The notes: generated by a model from the letters alone, not told the origin. Numbered from the stretch's first letter, positions 33,781-45,665 are shown. The stretch: 64,000 bases of DNA from Morella rubra (GCA_003952965.2 CM025855.1:20164483-20228482); one strand, 5' to 3'. Numbers and translations are program-made.

Positions 33781-34830
33781 ATGTTGAACCCTTCCAAAGC
33801 CAATTCTTCTTCTTCTTCGCAGGCTCCTCCAAAGGAACAAATGACTACGGAGAAGAGGCAGGCGCTTATGTTTAAGTAGCAATTGGTGGTCGAGAGGTCT
33901 ATTTCTATAGTGGACTTCTGCGACTACACTTTTGAGGGCGTGGTCTCTTGGACCGACCATCTGTACACACTTCTGGTCGAGGAGTTCTACTCAGTGTTGC
34001 AGGAGGTTGATATTGACGCTGACAAGAGGGAGGTCGTCATCTGGGGAGTTTAAGTCAAGATTTCCTCCGACATGCTCTCCTAGTACATGGGCATTCAGAG
34101 GCGACTAGGGGCCTATCTTGCTATCGAGACCTCTATGGTATTGTCAGTTGAGGAGATCTTCTGATTGATGATAAGAGAGTATCACTATTTGGTCCAGTCA
34201 TCATTGTTACAAAAATCTTTGCTCGGGTTTTGGTGTAAGCTCCACCTATCTTCATACGCAACATTTACCCGCGACGCCATCACACAGAGTGCACAGTCCA
34301 TCGAGCACAACTAATGTTGATGGTGGCGCGTCTGGAGTTGGTCAACCTCACTCTATTCATGTTCTAGATGACCCGAGCCCAACTTCAGTCAATGGCTTGA
34401 GAGGGTCTACCGTAATGTGTGATATTGACTCAATTTTTTCTAGATGCTGGGGTAATGGTCAGGAATCATGAGCTGACTACGATGCAACTCGCCCCTATCA
34501 ACAATGTGACATCGTCCAAATGTTATACTGCAACCCGAGGTTCCAGCTCTGGTTGTTGAGTAGCCAGTCAAGTCTTCCACTAGAGTAGCCCATTCTCAGC
34601 CGCCACTAGTAGGTCTCTTTGTGGATGTAGAGCGTTGCATTGGAGGCACATTCGAGCAAGCCATCGCTCCTATCATTGATAGTCTGGCAACCATGGATGA
34701 GAGACTCAGTGAGATTGTGTTGAGGTAACAGATGCTACAGTAGGCTCTAAAGGACGGTTGGGAAGACATGATGGAGTGGATAGATTATGTCGAGCGGGAG
34801 TTGGTGGTGGAGCTGGAGAAGAAGTACCAG
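33781..34830 (+). pseudogene. Decayed plant-transposon ORF with Gln-to-stop changes
   Basis: ATG 33781 opens MLNPSKANSSSSSQAPPKEQ. The frame then shows a folded-looking segment (DFCDYTFEGVVSW, VEEFYSVLQEVDID, VKISSDMLS, YMGIQRRLGAYL), similar in layout to 'putative plant transposon protein' domains. Near the end is a helical charged tail (EWIDYVERELVVELEKKY). In-frame stops occur at 33877 (TAG), 34051 (TAA), 34081 (TAG) and 34162 (TGA). The first three sit where Gln would fit, as expected for C-to-T decay of CAG/CAA codons. Further frame changes follow 34250. Probably a gene of the surrounding CACTA-like element, but the family is unsure. Confidence 0.45.
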
Positions 34831-35430
34831 TTGTTTTTCTATATTATTTTGCATGTTTATTTCAGATGTCCGAACAGTTATATTTGTATATGTTATAGTA
34901 TTTGTGCTTGATAATCTAATTTATTTATTGGTTTATGAATATTTTTACTTGGTAATTAAATTATTATTAAAAAGGAAATAACACTGAATATTAGGAAATA
35001 TGATAAAATCATTATCATATAAAATAAAGACCACTAATAATTTTTTTTATCATATAAAATTAACATCGCATAAAATTATTATCATATTAAGAAATCTCAA
35101 AATAAAATTATTTTTCGTTCAAACGCTAAAAACCGTTAGAACGTACAATAATTCTGACAAAGTCATTTTATGCTAGAGAACAATGTTCAAACATTGTCAT
35201 TGTGAGCGTTAGAACTTTGAACAGTAAAAATGTGAGAGTTAGAACGATTAGTATTTGAGCGTTAGAACGGTACGTATGTAAGCGTTAGAACGTTTATTCA
35301 AATAAAAATAGTAAATGAATTAAAAATATAAAAGGAATAAAATTTATCAAAATTAAATATTTACATTTACATATTATTTAATAGTAGCTTATACTTATAT
35401 TTATTACACTTACACATTATTAAGTAGCAA
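34831..35430. other. AT-rich, motif-bearing non-coding DNA
   Basis: gttagaacg-type motifs recur about every 25-50 bp in 35110-35300 (for example gcgttagaacgg). They are candidate subterminal binding sites of the CACTA region. No gene. Confidence 0.4.
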
Positions 35431-35439
35431 TAATATTTT

Positions 35440-36194
35440 GGGAGATTGACATTTTAGTCCCTAGGTTTTACACCTTTTAGCACTTTGATCCTTAGGGTTT
35501 AAAACTTAAAAAAAAAAAAAAAAAGCTTTTAAACTTCCCTCTTTTGACAAATAAGTCTTTCTGTTAGTGTTCCGTGTGTTCTCTTAACGGCAAAACCACG
35601 TCAGCTACCAAGTAAGTAGGAAAATTGGCATTTTAGTCCCTAACTTTTACACCTTTTAGCACTTTGATCCTTAGGTTTTAAAACTCCAAAAAAAATCCCT
35701 TGAACTTCCCTCTTTTGCACACTGTTGTTTTGCTTAATGCACACCGTTTTGAACTATTCATAAAATGTTCTCATATTCAAATCTAAGAGAAGCCCCCTTT
35801 TCGTATGTACCCTACCCTCTTAGCGATCAGCCCAATTTATTAGACTTGAAATCTCATCATTTTCGACGAATCTAGATGACCAAGCTTCAGAGGAGGTTCA
35901 AGAGATCCTAGTATGAAGATTTTGGGCGACCAAGCTATAGAAGGGTCTGCCGCACTTGAACTATGTCTGAGAAAAGGTAAAACCTTTTTTTTTTTTGGTT
36001 GAACCGACCATACGGAAACCTAGTATTCCCTTGTCGATTGGGTAATGTTTTGAAATACATGTGTGAATTCTCTGCCTGAAGACTAGGATTTTTGTTGCTG
36101 CTGTTTAATATAATTCATATTTGAATCTTGCAATTTAACTTTCCGATTAAAATGCCAATTTGCCTATTATTAGGGACTAAAATGCTAATTTTCC
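35440..36194. mobile_element. Mutator-type MITE, 755 bp, perfect 9-bp TSD
   Basis: The ends are gggagattgacattttagtccc and its counterpart …gggactaaaatgctaattttcc. The 9-bp duplication taatatttt is at 35431-35439 and 36195-36203, the Mutator hallmark. The left arm (35445-35540) is repeated directly at 35625-35720 (cattttagtccctaacttttacacc), so one terminus has been duplicated inward. No transposase. Confidence 0.8.
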
Positions 36195-36203
36195 TAATAT
36201 TTT

Positions 36204-37440
36204 CATACTCTCATACTTGTGTTGCGATACGCATATACACATTTAAATAACATTGTGGTTGTAATTTGTTATGTATATCATTATGTAGTAGTGAGATTTT
36301 CATACATGTACTATCATACTTACAAAATTAATAACATTATGTTTATAATGATACTTACACATCATTAATAAGTAGTAATAAGATTTATTAATGAGTAGTA
36401 ATAAGATTTTCATACTCTCATACATGTGCTATAATACATACATGTGTTTGTTACTTGCATATCATTAAGTATTAATAGAATTTTTAAACTCTATTAGTAC
36501 TTAATACTTAATACTTAGCATTTTCTACATGTACTATCATACTTTCATGGATAAATGTATTGTGTTTATTATACTTATACATAATTAAGTACTAAAAAGA
36601 TTTTCATACTCCTACACATGTGCTTTAACACATCTATAGTAAAATTATGCTTATAATTTAATTATATATCATTTAAGTAATAATCAGATTATTTTTAAGT
36701 TTTGGAAAAAACCTTCTAACTGAAAAATGTATCGTTCAAACGTTAAAAGGTAAAAAAGGGCATTGTTTCATTATCTTAAACGGTGTTCGAATAACCGTTA
36801 GAACATTATTTGAAAACTAGCGACGTCGTTCAGATAAAAAATTCTCGTTCGGATGTACGAAAATCACGTCTGAACATATATTTATGCGAGCAATTCTACC
36901 TGCTTGTTTTTTGGCGTACCGTTCAAACATATCAAGCACGTTCAAATGGCAACCCCAAATTCAAATACCACAAAACAAGCCCATGAACCTCATTTCACCC
37001 AAACTCTCAAAACACCAAAAATTTGGCAAATTTTATTTTTACACCGTTTTTTAATCAATGAATTTATTAGTTTTTTAATTATAAATTTTTTATTATTGTG
37101 GCTTGAATTTATGGACGAAATTGATATTTAAATGCTCATGAGTAGTTTCATATGTTTTTACGAGTGTTGAATGCATATTTTATGAGTAAAAAAAATATGT
37201 TTTAGGGGTTGATTGAGAGTTTTTGAGTCAGTGATTTCCGTGGTTTTTGCGTAATTTGAACACTGTAAAAAGTTTCGTTTGAATGGTGTTACTAAATGTT
37301 CTGTTTGCCGAGATGACATCTACATTTTGTGTAAATGTACATGTATAATTGGCATAATTTTCTTGGGTAAAACTGTCTTTTTGTTATTGTATTTTTGGTC
37401 TAGAATGTATAAAACAACTTGGTCTTATCTATGGAGGTTT
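36204..37440. other. AT-rich spacer
   Basis: No gene seen. 36280-36640 holds loosely repeated cattaagtagtaataagattttcatactctcatacatgtgc-type phrases, about four copies, suggesting an old tandem expansion. CACTA-like gttcaaacgtt motifs occur at 36725-36960. Confidence 0.4.
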
Positions 37441-38313
37441 TGGGAGCTTGTAGACAGTGTAAGAGGCTTCTAGAAGGGTTTCCAAACTAACTGGAAGGTC
37501 TGGAACATTCTGCAAGAAGTTCTATAACTTTTCTTGTGGTAGGGTTGGCTTGAGGTCAAACCGAAGTTAGTCTGTCGGTAATTTTACCAAACTTTTTTTT
37601 AAGTGTCGAAACTTCTCCCAAACCGTCTCTTTAACCCTATAGACCTTTCTACCCTTCTCTAAATACTATATAAACCAATTTCTATGCTTTAAACATTTCT
37701 ACGTACCTTGAAAGTGCCTTGCACACTTATATCCTCTCTAGAGCCCTTTGTTATTTCATTCACTCTCTATATGCCATATACCTTATGTTCTTAGATCTGA
37801 GTTTGAGAAAGTTACTACTTCCCTCTAGTGGAAGATTGATGAAGTAGGATATTGTTGAAGAAGATTTGACCATTCCTACTCGGTTTCTTTGAAGATCAAA
37901 TCACCAAGATTTTACAAGTTTCTTGAGATATCTCAAGAAGGGTTGTTGTTGGACTTCTAGGAGTTGAAGGGGCTAACAAGTTCGTTGGCATCTAAGTAAA
38001 AGCTTATTGGTGTTGCTGGTCATAAAATTGAGTGTTGGGCACCGGCTCAAGAAGGTTCTTGGGTATAATTATTGAAGTTGGGAGATCTAAAAAAGTGATG
38101 GGTTTTGCTTAGGATCACCAACTTGTAAAGTTCAAAAGTTATTAGTCGATCAAGTGGTGTGCCCTTCACACCCAAAGTTTTTTATATCTTGGAGGAGGAC
38201 TAATTGACTCACAAAAGAATTACTCTCAAGTGCAAGAGTTGTCAAGTTGTAAACAAGGGTTGAGTCTCAAGATCGATTTCCATAGGGACAATGATGTTAC
38301 AGAGAAGGCTAAG

Positions 38314-38345
<32 letters not shown>

Positions 38346-39840
38346 CAAAAGAACAAAAAACGAAAAGCTAATGTAAAGAAGAAATAAAAGAAGAAAAGGT
38401 GAAAGGGAAAACAAAAAGAAAGAAAAACGCAAAGCTAACATAAAGAAGAAATCAAAGAAAGGAAATGCAAGATTCACGTTAATTGAAAAGAAATGCAGGA
38501 TTCAAAGCAAGTAATTCAAAAGCGCATCAGAAATGTTGAGGACAAATAAAAGTCTGCTGAAAAGAGATTTAAAACGACACTTGAGCTTTGATTTTACCAG
38601 CACTGATTCTCAATCTAAAATTAATATCAACGAACTAAACTTACTCAGTTACTTCTCCAATCAAGGATTCAATAACTGGAAAATACAAAGAGGTTAAACT
38701 CCGCAAACTATCAAAGATTGAATAGATTCATCATCCATAAGAGAGATTTTAGGCAAATAATGACTGAATGAAATATTACCCATAAACGGAGTAGATTGTG
38801 CCAAGAGTCTACAAAATACCCATTCCAAGAATTTCAACAGTTTTCAAACGAAAATCGTCTCTCTAAATGATGAACGACAATGAAATTGAAAATAGAACAT
38901 CTCCATCAATTTACAACCTCAAATCAATGCAAGATAAAACTAAAACCCAAGTTTTTGGTACTTAGAAACCCATCAAACATAGTAGCAAGAAGTTTCGAGA
39001 GAAAAGGGAAAGGAAAAAAATACAGCAAAAACAACCCTTTTCTCCATCTGGTCGAGAGACTATATCAGAGAAGTGGCCAGCTCCCAATTTTTTCCACGCG
39101 CTCCCTTCCTCCTCTCCACGCGCAGCACCCTCTCTTTTCTTCTCCTCCATGCTTTGGTTGACATCCTTCCCCCAAATCACAACAAAATCCTTTCTCTCTG
39201 TTTTTTTCTTTTTCCTTATTTGCCCTCTTATCTTTAGCTCCTTTCAATTAACGTGAATGCTCATTTTTGTGGACAAAAATGCCCTCCTGCACATTGAGAA
39301 AGAGTTAGTGAATGGGTTATTATATTCTTTTTAAGCACAAAAATGCAATTTACATTAATTTCAAGCCTTTTCAAAATCTCTTTGTAAACTTAGGCATTTA
39401 TACATAGTAATATGTCACACTTAGGCATTTTAGCACTTTTTGTAACTCATTTTTATTACCTAATCAAAGACATCCTCAAGAGATTTTTCACTTTGTAACC
39501 AAAATCCCTGTTTTGATTCTCTTGATTGCTTGCTTATTTTACTTAAGCTGTTCTTATGGTTTTATCTGTACCTTTAATCATTTTGACGGATTAATTAAGA
39601 GTCTTATACTTTAATTAAACAATCCTGATTTGAAGATTCTTATGTTCTGTCCAAAAATGTTTTATAGTTAGATTACAGTCAGTCTAAAGTCAGATGGCTG
39701 GAATCCTAGATTTGACAGATTTGTAATTTTCATTTGATTGATATTTGATTTGGTATTTTCTGTGAAAGACAAAGTTGTTTAATTTTTTAATACCTATTCA
39801 CACCCCCCTACTCTAGGTATAGTATTGGGTCTAAACTTGG
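37440..39840 (+). repeat. Probable solo copia-type LTR carrying an insertion
   Basis: The right end (39800-39840, cctattcacacccccctactctaggtat) has the form of Sirevirus-like LTR ends and mirrors the complete copia LTR. 37450-38190 reads like the 5' part of such an LTR (gttttgcttaggatcacc, agttcaaaagttattagtcgatcaa). Between about 38200 and 39450 lies unrelated sequence. It begins with a ggttgagtctcaagatcgatttccatagggac phrase and ends in a T-rich segment, probably an inserted element. Target duplications were not found for either. Confidence 0.35.
38314..38352. repeat. (AAAAC)n microsatellite
   Basis: Runs of caaaa and caaaaa units. Simple-sequence slippage; the minus-strand Phe/Leu-rich frame across it is not a gene. 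Confidence 0.85.
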
Positions 39841-39867
39841 TTTTCAGTTTAGACAGAAAATTTTATA

Positions 39868-40537
39868 CTGTTCGGATGTATTGTTTTTGTTCGAACGTTT
39901 CTGAACATTTTAAAACTTTTTTAGGAAAATTAAAGTTTTGCATTTTGCACCACAAATCTAAATGAAAGGTGTTGGGCCTAAGATGGTTTTGCATTACTAT
40001 AAGAATATTAACATACAGAGAAAACTAATGGTGAGAATAACAAAAGTTGATCCAACATGTTTTAAACCACTATCTTTTATTGTTTGGAAATAAATAAAGA
40101 GCAATATTTTGGTCAGTAGGATCGGACTTCTGAAAACCTTTTGGCCACACATCAAATCTACAATGTAGTTCTAAGCAAGATAATTTTGGCATCAAATTTG
40201 CCTCTTTCCAAACTAAAGCATTCTAAGAATTGTTTTGTAGGTCTGATGTATGGCAAAAATGTTTTCAGAAGTGCGGCCCTACTGCCTAGAGTATTGCCCT
40301 ATATTTCATTCCATACAATGAAAGATAGTGGTTTGGAAAATTTTGGATCGGCGTTTATTATTCTCTCCATTAGTTTCCTCAGAATTTTAATATTGTTACA
40401 ATGACGCAAAAATATACGAGGGTCAGTACTTTTCATTTAGATTTGTCATGTAGAATGCAGAACTTTTAATTTTCCTAAAAAATAAAAGAATATATTTTGA
40501 ACGTCTTCGAACGAGAACAATGTGTCCGAATGGTGTA
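39868..40537. repeat. 670-bp foldback with arms of about 290 bp
   Basis: 39868-40158 and the reverse complement of 40240-40537 align along their whole length: ttcgga…attgtt, ttttttaggaaaattaaa, gacaaatctaaatgaaa, aactaatggagagaataa, aaaccactatctttcattgt and acttctgaaaac. The loop is about 81 bp (40159-40239). I estimate roughly 75-80% arm identity. A transcript would fold into one long imperfect hairpin. It has no coding potential beyond an 87-codon chance frame. It could be a foldback transposon or an inverted duplication that produces small RNA. Confidence 0.75.
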
Positions 40538-41257
40538 CAAAAGTTAGATATAATCATTCACCTGCATCAGCCCTGTCTGGGCCTTAGCTTTTCCTAGGCT
40601 AGGGATTGGAGCACCTTCACCGAGATCGACATCGAGTAATTGTATAAGTAAGCTATATATATTTTTTATTCTAATCACTTTTTTTTTAGTGATTACTTTT
40701 GCCAATTATTTAAACGTTATATTCAGTACAATTTCTAGACGAGATGCACAGCAAGTTGCAAAAAGTCTTCAAGCAGTTAGACCTACCGAGACGACCAAGA
40801 TTGACTATTTTTTTATTGTGTATTATATTTTAATTGTTTCGATGTTTCTTTGGTATTGTGATTAATTATTTAGCTTTACATTTTATTAGTATATTTTTTT
40901 AATTTCTTATTTATTGATTTTCTAATAATTTTTTAATTAAAAAAAAGCAAAAAGAAATACGTTCCTTCATTAAATTTAGCATTCAGACGACAACATTCCT
41001 CTCGACATTCGATCAGATTCGAATGATTCAACATTTTCATTCGTTAAATGTTTATCCAAATTCCTTGTTCTAGATATCAAACGGATATAACGGTACCCGT
41101 TGGAACGTATACATAATGTGTTCAAATATATATTTTCTCAATGTCCGAAACTGTGCGAATGTTTGTGGTGTGAAGGGTTGTAACGGCACATTATTATTTA
41201 TTCGAACGGTTTATCTCCTTCTGGAACGGAATTAAATTTACAATTTGAAGACTTTTG
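40538..41257. other. CACTA subterminal-like spacer left of copia
   Basis: No gene. ttcgaacg, gttcgaatg and tcgaacggtt variants recur at 40985-41240 and resume after the copia element at 51290, as expected if copia split one motif cluster. Confidence 0.4.
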
Positions 41258-41262
41258 GAATG

Positions 41263-42509
41263 TGAAAGTCAGAATACCAACCTAAGAGGGGGGGTGAATT
41301 GGGTTTTAATAAATTTTGAAAACTTTTTCAAGAAATGAAGCAATATAATGATAAAGCCTATAACACAACAAGGAGAGATATGAGCAAGTAAACGGAAGAG
41401 ATAGAGAAAAGGAGATGACACCGTAATTTTAGGTGGTTCGGCAACCCTTGCCTACGTCCACCCCCAAGGCTATTTACTTCCTTGGGCTTCTTTTCACTAT
41501 TCTTCAAATAGCAAACACACCTTAGCTTCTCGGGTGCTAAGGAACCTTTACAAGCGTTTTTAGAGCTCACGCTTTAACTCTTCTTCACAAATCCTTAAAC
41601 CTAAGGATTTCTTCTACTTACACGAGTAGGACCCAGTGTTTACCCAACACTCACGAGGTTTAAAAATGAATGGGTACAATGAGAAAGTCACGGAATAGCT
41701 CTTAAAGCCGAGTATACAAGTGTGAAGCACAGAGGAGAGCAAGAAGACAAAAATCACAAAAGAAAGCTAAAGTATTTCAGGGAAAGGGCAGGCTTTCTTG
41801 GTTGGTACGAGCTTCTCTCTTCTTCAAGGCTCTTTCTCTCTCAAGAAGTTAGGTCAAGAAGTAATTGCCAATATGCGCGCGTTCGAGAGAGTTTTCTTCT
41901 TCTTGAATCTTGTATTTAAGGCGTCTTGACTTCAACGGTCATCGTGGTAGGTGAGAATGGCCGTTGGAAAGGTGCCAGTGATTTAAGGAGCATTTAAGGA
42001 GCCAATTTTGAACGTTCTGACATTTTTCGAAAAATCTTCAACCAAGTGGCATGTGTTGACACATGAATGGTATGTGTTGGCACATCAAAATTTGAACTAA
42101 ATAAGGGTGCTCGGGAGTCAGTGCAATGTGTCGGCACCATGTCTTCTATGTGTCGACACTTCCTTTTGTCTGGAAAACAGGTCTCGGGTGTAAGTGCAAT
42201 GTGTCGACACTATGTCATCTATGTGTCGACACCAAGAGTGCTGGAGAGAGTTTTTGTGAAAATGAAGCTTCCAAACCGTTCCAACACATATTTAAACACC
42301 TACATAGAAGAAATTGATCATATTAACTTGTGTAGTGATGTTTTAAAACAACTTATACATATATAGAGAGAGAAAAACTTCAATCCCTTGAAATATAACT
42401 TTGGAAATAGTGGATTGACAAAATAAAATCTAAAGTCTTCAAAACTTAGAAACTTTTGTTATCATCAAAATCAAATGATTTGTTTTACAAAAACAACCTT
42501 GGGCTAACA
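41263..42509 (-). repeat. Copia 3' LTR
   Basis: 1,247 bp, tgaaagtcag to gggctaaca. Contains six variants of the palindrome tgtgtcgacaca between 42052 and 42233. Internal short frames have no coding meaning. Confidence 0.93.
42052..42233. repeat. Palindrome array in copia 3' LTR (tgtgtcgacaca)
   Basis: Six 12-mers start at 42052, 42072, 42127, 42149, 42200 and 42222. They are variants of tgtgtcgacaca, with c/t and a/g changes at the centre. The matching stretch of the 5' LTR (about 50812-50990) has the same six. Conserved palindromes are reported for Sirevirus non-coding regions; their role is not established. Confidence 0.8.
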
Positions 42510-42530
42510 ATCTCCCCCTTTTTGATGATG
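42510..42530 (-). promoter_or_regulatory. Copia polypurine tract
   Basis: On minus the sequence immediately before the 3' LTR is aaaaagggggagat (plus strand atctccccctttttgatg, from 42510). It is the primer for plus-strand DNA synthesis in retrotransposition. Confidence 0.85.
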
Positions 42531-43153
42531 ACAAAAAGAATTTTAAGAATAACAATTTGCTAACAAAATAGAAAAGCTCCCCCTGAGAACAAGCTGGAGT
42601 TTTTCATGATATTTTTTAGCAAAAGGGACTTTAAGATTTTACAAAAATTTTGCAAGAGTTTCCTTTGTAAATGGAGGTTTCCCAAAATTTCAAACAAGAG
42701 ACACACTTCTATAAACTTCCTCCAATTCTCCCAAACTTCCAATTTCAATCAGAACACAAGACTTCAAATAGAGAGAGATGAGAGTTAAGAATTTTACCTT
42801 TGAAGCAAGTCTCAATTTTCCATATATAGTGCAAAGAGATAGGCACTTTCTCAACTTTCATATAGATACCAAATGTCTTAAAGAAAATGAGATAGACAAT
42901 ATGTGTAAGCATAATCAAATAGACCAGTTGAGGCAAATACATATTAGAGATATACTCATTTGAAGAAGGATAAGACAAATGTTCAGCCAAAGTAATAATT
43001 ACAAGTTACAAGATCAAATTAGAGAACGAACAAATGATAAGAAGAACAAAATTGAAATGTTCTCTAAGTGAGCTAGGAAGTCAGCAATATCTAACTTCTC
43101 CCCCTTTGGCATCATCAAAAATAAGGGGAAGATCAAGGGTAGGAGGAGTAGGG

Positions 43154-44679
43154 TCAAGGGTAATTCTTTGGTTTCTTGATAGGAGGAGGAGGATGCTCGA
43201 TCTCAAATTTCTTCAGCCATTCCATCCAAGTCGTGGAGAACCAATACGTCCACTTCAGTACATGAGGACGAAGATTACGATCAGAATCCAGCTGCACTTC
43301 TGTGGCCTGAACAACATCCTCAACGGATTTTTGCACAAATGTCTGAAGCTCAGCAGATGTGGCTTTGAATTCATTGACAGTATCTTGAATCACATTGCTG
43401 GCCACATGGATACTATCGTTGACTTGGTGCTCGAGAGCGCGCATATCCTTATCCAAGAGTACCAAAACGCTCAGTATGAGCGGTGAGTAGCTTTTAATAT
43501 CATCAAACCCCGTTTCCATACGGGTAACCATAGTGTTTAGAGTCTGACCCAATCTCTTCTGTTCTTCCTTGATTATAGCCATGGAAGCTTCAAGGGAATG
43601 CAACCGGGGCACATGAGAAGTACCAGCCTCCCTCCGTGAGGAATATCCAAAAGGTGGAGGAGTAGCAGAGAGAGGAGTGGATTCCCCCATGGGAGTCCTA
43701 GCAGTTGGGTCATCCGCGTCCATATCTTCACTCTGTTCTTCAGACCCGGAACCCCTTTCACTATCTTTCTGAGGTGTCACCACACTTTTCTTCACCCATT
43801 CTCCATCCTCACTTTGCATAAAACCCATCAACCTAAGAGTTTTCTTGTTATACTCTTGAGAATCTTTGGGTTTTTCTTTAACTTCTCCAGTCACATCAAT
43901 TTCAAGGGCATAAAACAAGTGAGTGAAAAACATCCCATAGGGTAGCCCTTGCCTCTTCTTCTCAGTGGCAGCTTTCATATGATTAATCATCAGATGGCCC
44001 AAATTCATAGGTGTTCGGGTGATCAGACAGTACATAACGAATAGTTCTAAGTAAGTGATGTACTCAAATTTTCCAGTCCTTGGTAAAATAATATTGCAAA
44101 CCATGTGATGCAATATCCGTCTATGAATTGTGAGAGCACTGGCAGGGGGTCTAATCACCTCATTTAGGGTTGGATTATCTAGCACAACCCTAAGTATATC
44201 AATGGGTTCTACCTCTGACATCCCCATCCAATTATAGGCATCAAAGAACTTCTTTCCATTATTGGGGGCAGAGATCACTGAATTTAGAGAGGCAGTAGAT
44301 AAATCTAAGTTTTTCCCATTGACATAGCTAGAGACATTCTCAGATGTGGAATGCTGAAAATTTGCATACACCAGTTTCACAAGATACACAAAGCAATCCA
44401 TTTTCAAATTGACAAAATCACCCTAGCCTTGATAGTCAAACATCTCCTTAAAATCAAACCATTCTCATTGAACCATTTAAAATCTGCCCAACGACCAGCA
44501 ATAACCTTTCTACCTCTAAAATCTTGCACAAATCGATTCTTACAAAGCCCTGACCTGTAAATGTAGGCCTCTGTAGAAGGCACGGCATCCTCAGTGCTTT
44601 TCCCTTTCTTCCTTGCTCTTGAACTGGCAGAGGATGACGGCTGATGAGAGGAACGTTTGGGTCGACTGGAAGACATCAC
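43154..44679 (-). pseudogene. Sirevirus extra (env-position) ORF
   Basis: Between pol and the 3' LTR. On minus it opens at ATG 44679 or in frame shortly after (SSSRPKRSSHQPSSSA, a basic Ser-rich start). A 'putative plant transposon protein' domain follows (RRILHHMVCNIILPR, MNLGHLMINHMK, LPYGMFFTHLF), then an acidic linker and a long helical C-terminus (LNTMVTRMETGFDDI, VNDSIHVASNVIQDTVNEF). It ends at 43154. The first 91 codons and the following 417 are in different frames, with the break near 44410. No signal peptide or convincing membrane anchor is seen, so envelope function is not supported; 'env-like' refers to position only. Confidence 0.65.
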
Positions 44680-44897
44680 GGTAATGGTGAGAAGAGAAGT
44701 TTAAAGACTGTCGGCGGTGGAATAGTTGAACCAGGCGAAGGATGAGAGGAATTTGTGAGGAAGAGAGAAAATGGCGACGTTTGGGAGAGAGAAGCAGTTC
44801 TGCGAAATGGGGGGAAAAGAAAGTGCTGACTCTAGTTCTAAAGAGATTTAATAGAACACGCGTGCATCCATTTTTAAAAAACACTGTGCCCGAAAGA

Positions 44898-45082
44898 TGT
44901 GTCGACACATTGGATCAATGTGTCGGCACATTGCACGTATACCCGAGAGCATTTCAAATGGAGTCTTTGAAAAGGAGGCTTATGTGTTGGCACTTGATTC
45001 TAAGTGTCGACACATATTTCCTTGGTGCAAAAAGCCATGAAAACCAGAAGTGTTGACACTGGTATTACCAAGTGTTGACACA
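44898..45082. repeat. Second palindrome array (tgtgtcgacaca) inside copia
   Basis: Six variants start at 44898, 44919, 44983, 45003, 45049 and 45071, in the non-coding gap between RNase H and the extra ORF. They are the same motif as in the LTRs. Position, upstream of the extra ORF as in the LTR upstream of gag, suggests a shared promoter-like element. Confidence 0.75.
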
Positions 45083-45232
45083 TCCCATGTAAAGAAATTT
45101 CCTTTAAAGAATTTTGCAAAGTGACATCATTTTAAATATGAAGAACAGCTGAGAACGCTATAACTTACAGATCAGAACATGTTCAAAGCAATCAATGACG
45201 TAATTTTATCAGAACCAGACATTATCAACCAA

Positions 45233-45547
45233 TCAATCCAAAGGAAATCTCATTCCTATCTCTTGGCGAATAAAACAAAATCTATCCTCATTAAGGGGTT
45301 TTGTGAAAATGTCCGCCAATTGAAGGTCGGTATTTACAAACTCAAGAACAATATCCCCTCTTTGAGCATGATCACGAATAAAGTGATGTTTTATCTCAAT
45401 ATGTTTTGTCCTAGAGTGCTGAATTGGATTTTTAGTAAGATTTATCGCACTGGTGTTGTCACATTTTATTGGGATGAGGGAGAAATGAAGATTAAAATCT
45501 TCCAATTGTTGTTTCATCCACAATACTTGTGCACAACAATTGCCCAC
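45233..45547 (-). pseudogene. Copia RNase H domain, C-terminal part
   Basis: On minus the frame gives VLWMKQQLEDF, KCDNTSAINLTKNP, SRTKHIEIKHHFIRDH and LADIFTKPL, the conserved end of copia polyproteins. It is separated from the reverse transcriptase frame by a frameshift in 45547-45666. Ends in a stop at 45233. Confidence 0.85.
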
Positions 45548-45665
45548 GGCAATATACTCGGCTTCCGTAGTTGATAGAGCTACGGAGTTTTGTTTCTTAC
45601 AACACCAAGAGACTAGTGAAGGTCCAAGAAATTGGCATGCACCACTAGTACTCTTTCTATCAATT

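Noticed and set aside
38226..38477. Phe/Leu-rich minus-strand ORF, apparently a membrane protein
   Set aside because: Produced by the (AAAAC)n microsatellite and flanking purine tracts.
40141..40404. 87-codon plus-strand ORF
   Set aside because: Spans the loop and right arm of the foldback; no family features.
42052..42233. Regularly spaced palindromes as a CRISPR-like array
   Set aside because: Units are 12 bp, spacing is irregular, they lie in a plant LTR and recur in both LTRs. Retrotransposon regulatory repeats explain them.
43034..43486. 150-codon plus-strand ORF in copia
   Set aside because: Antisense of the extra ORF's coiled-coil region and 3' flank.
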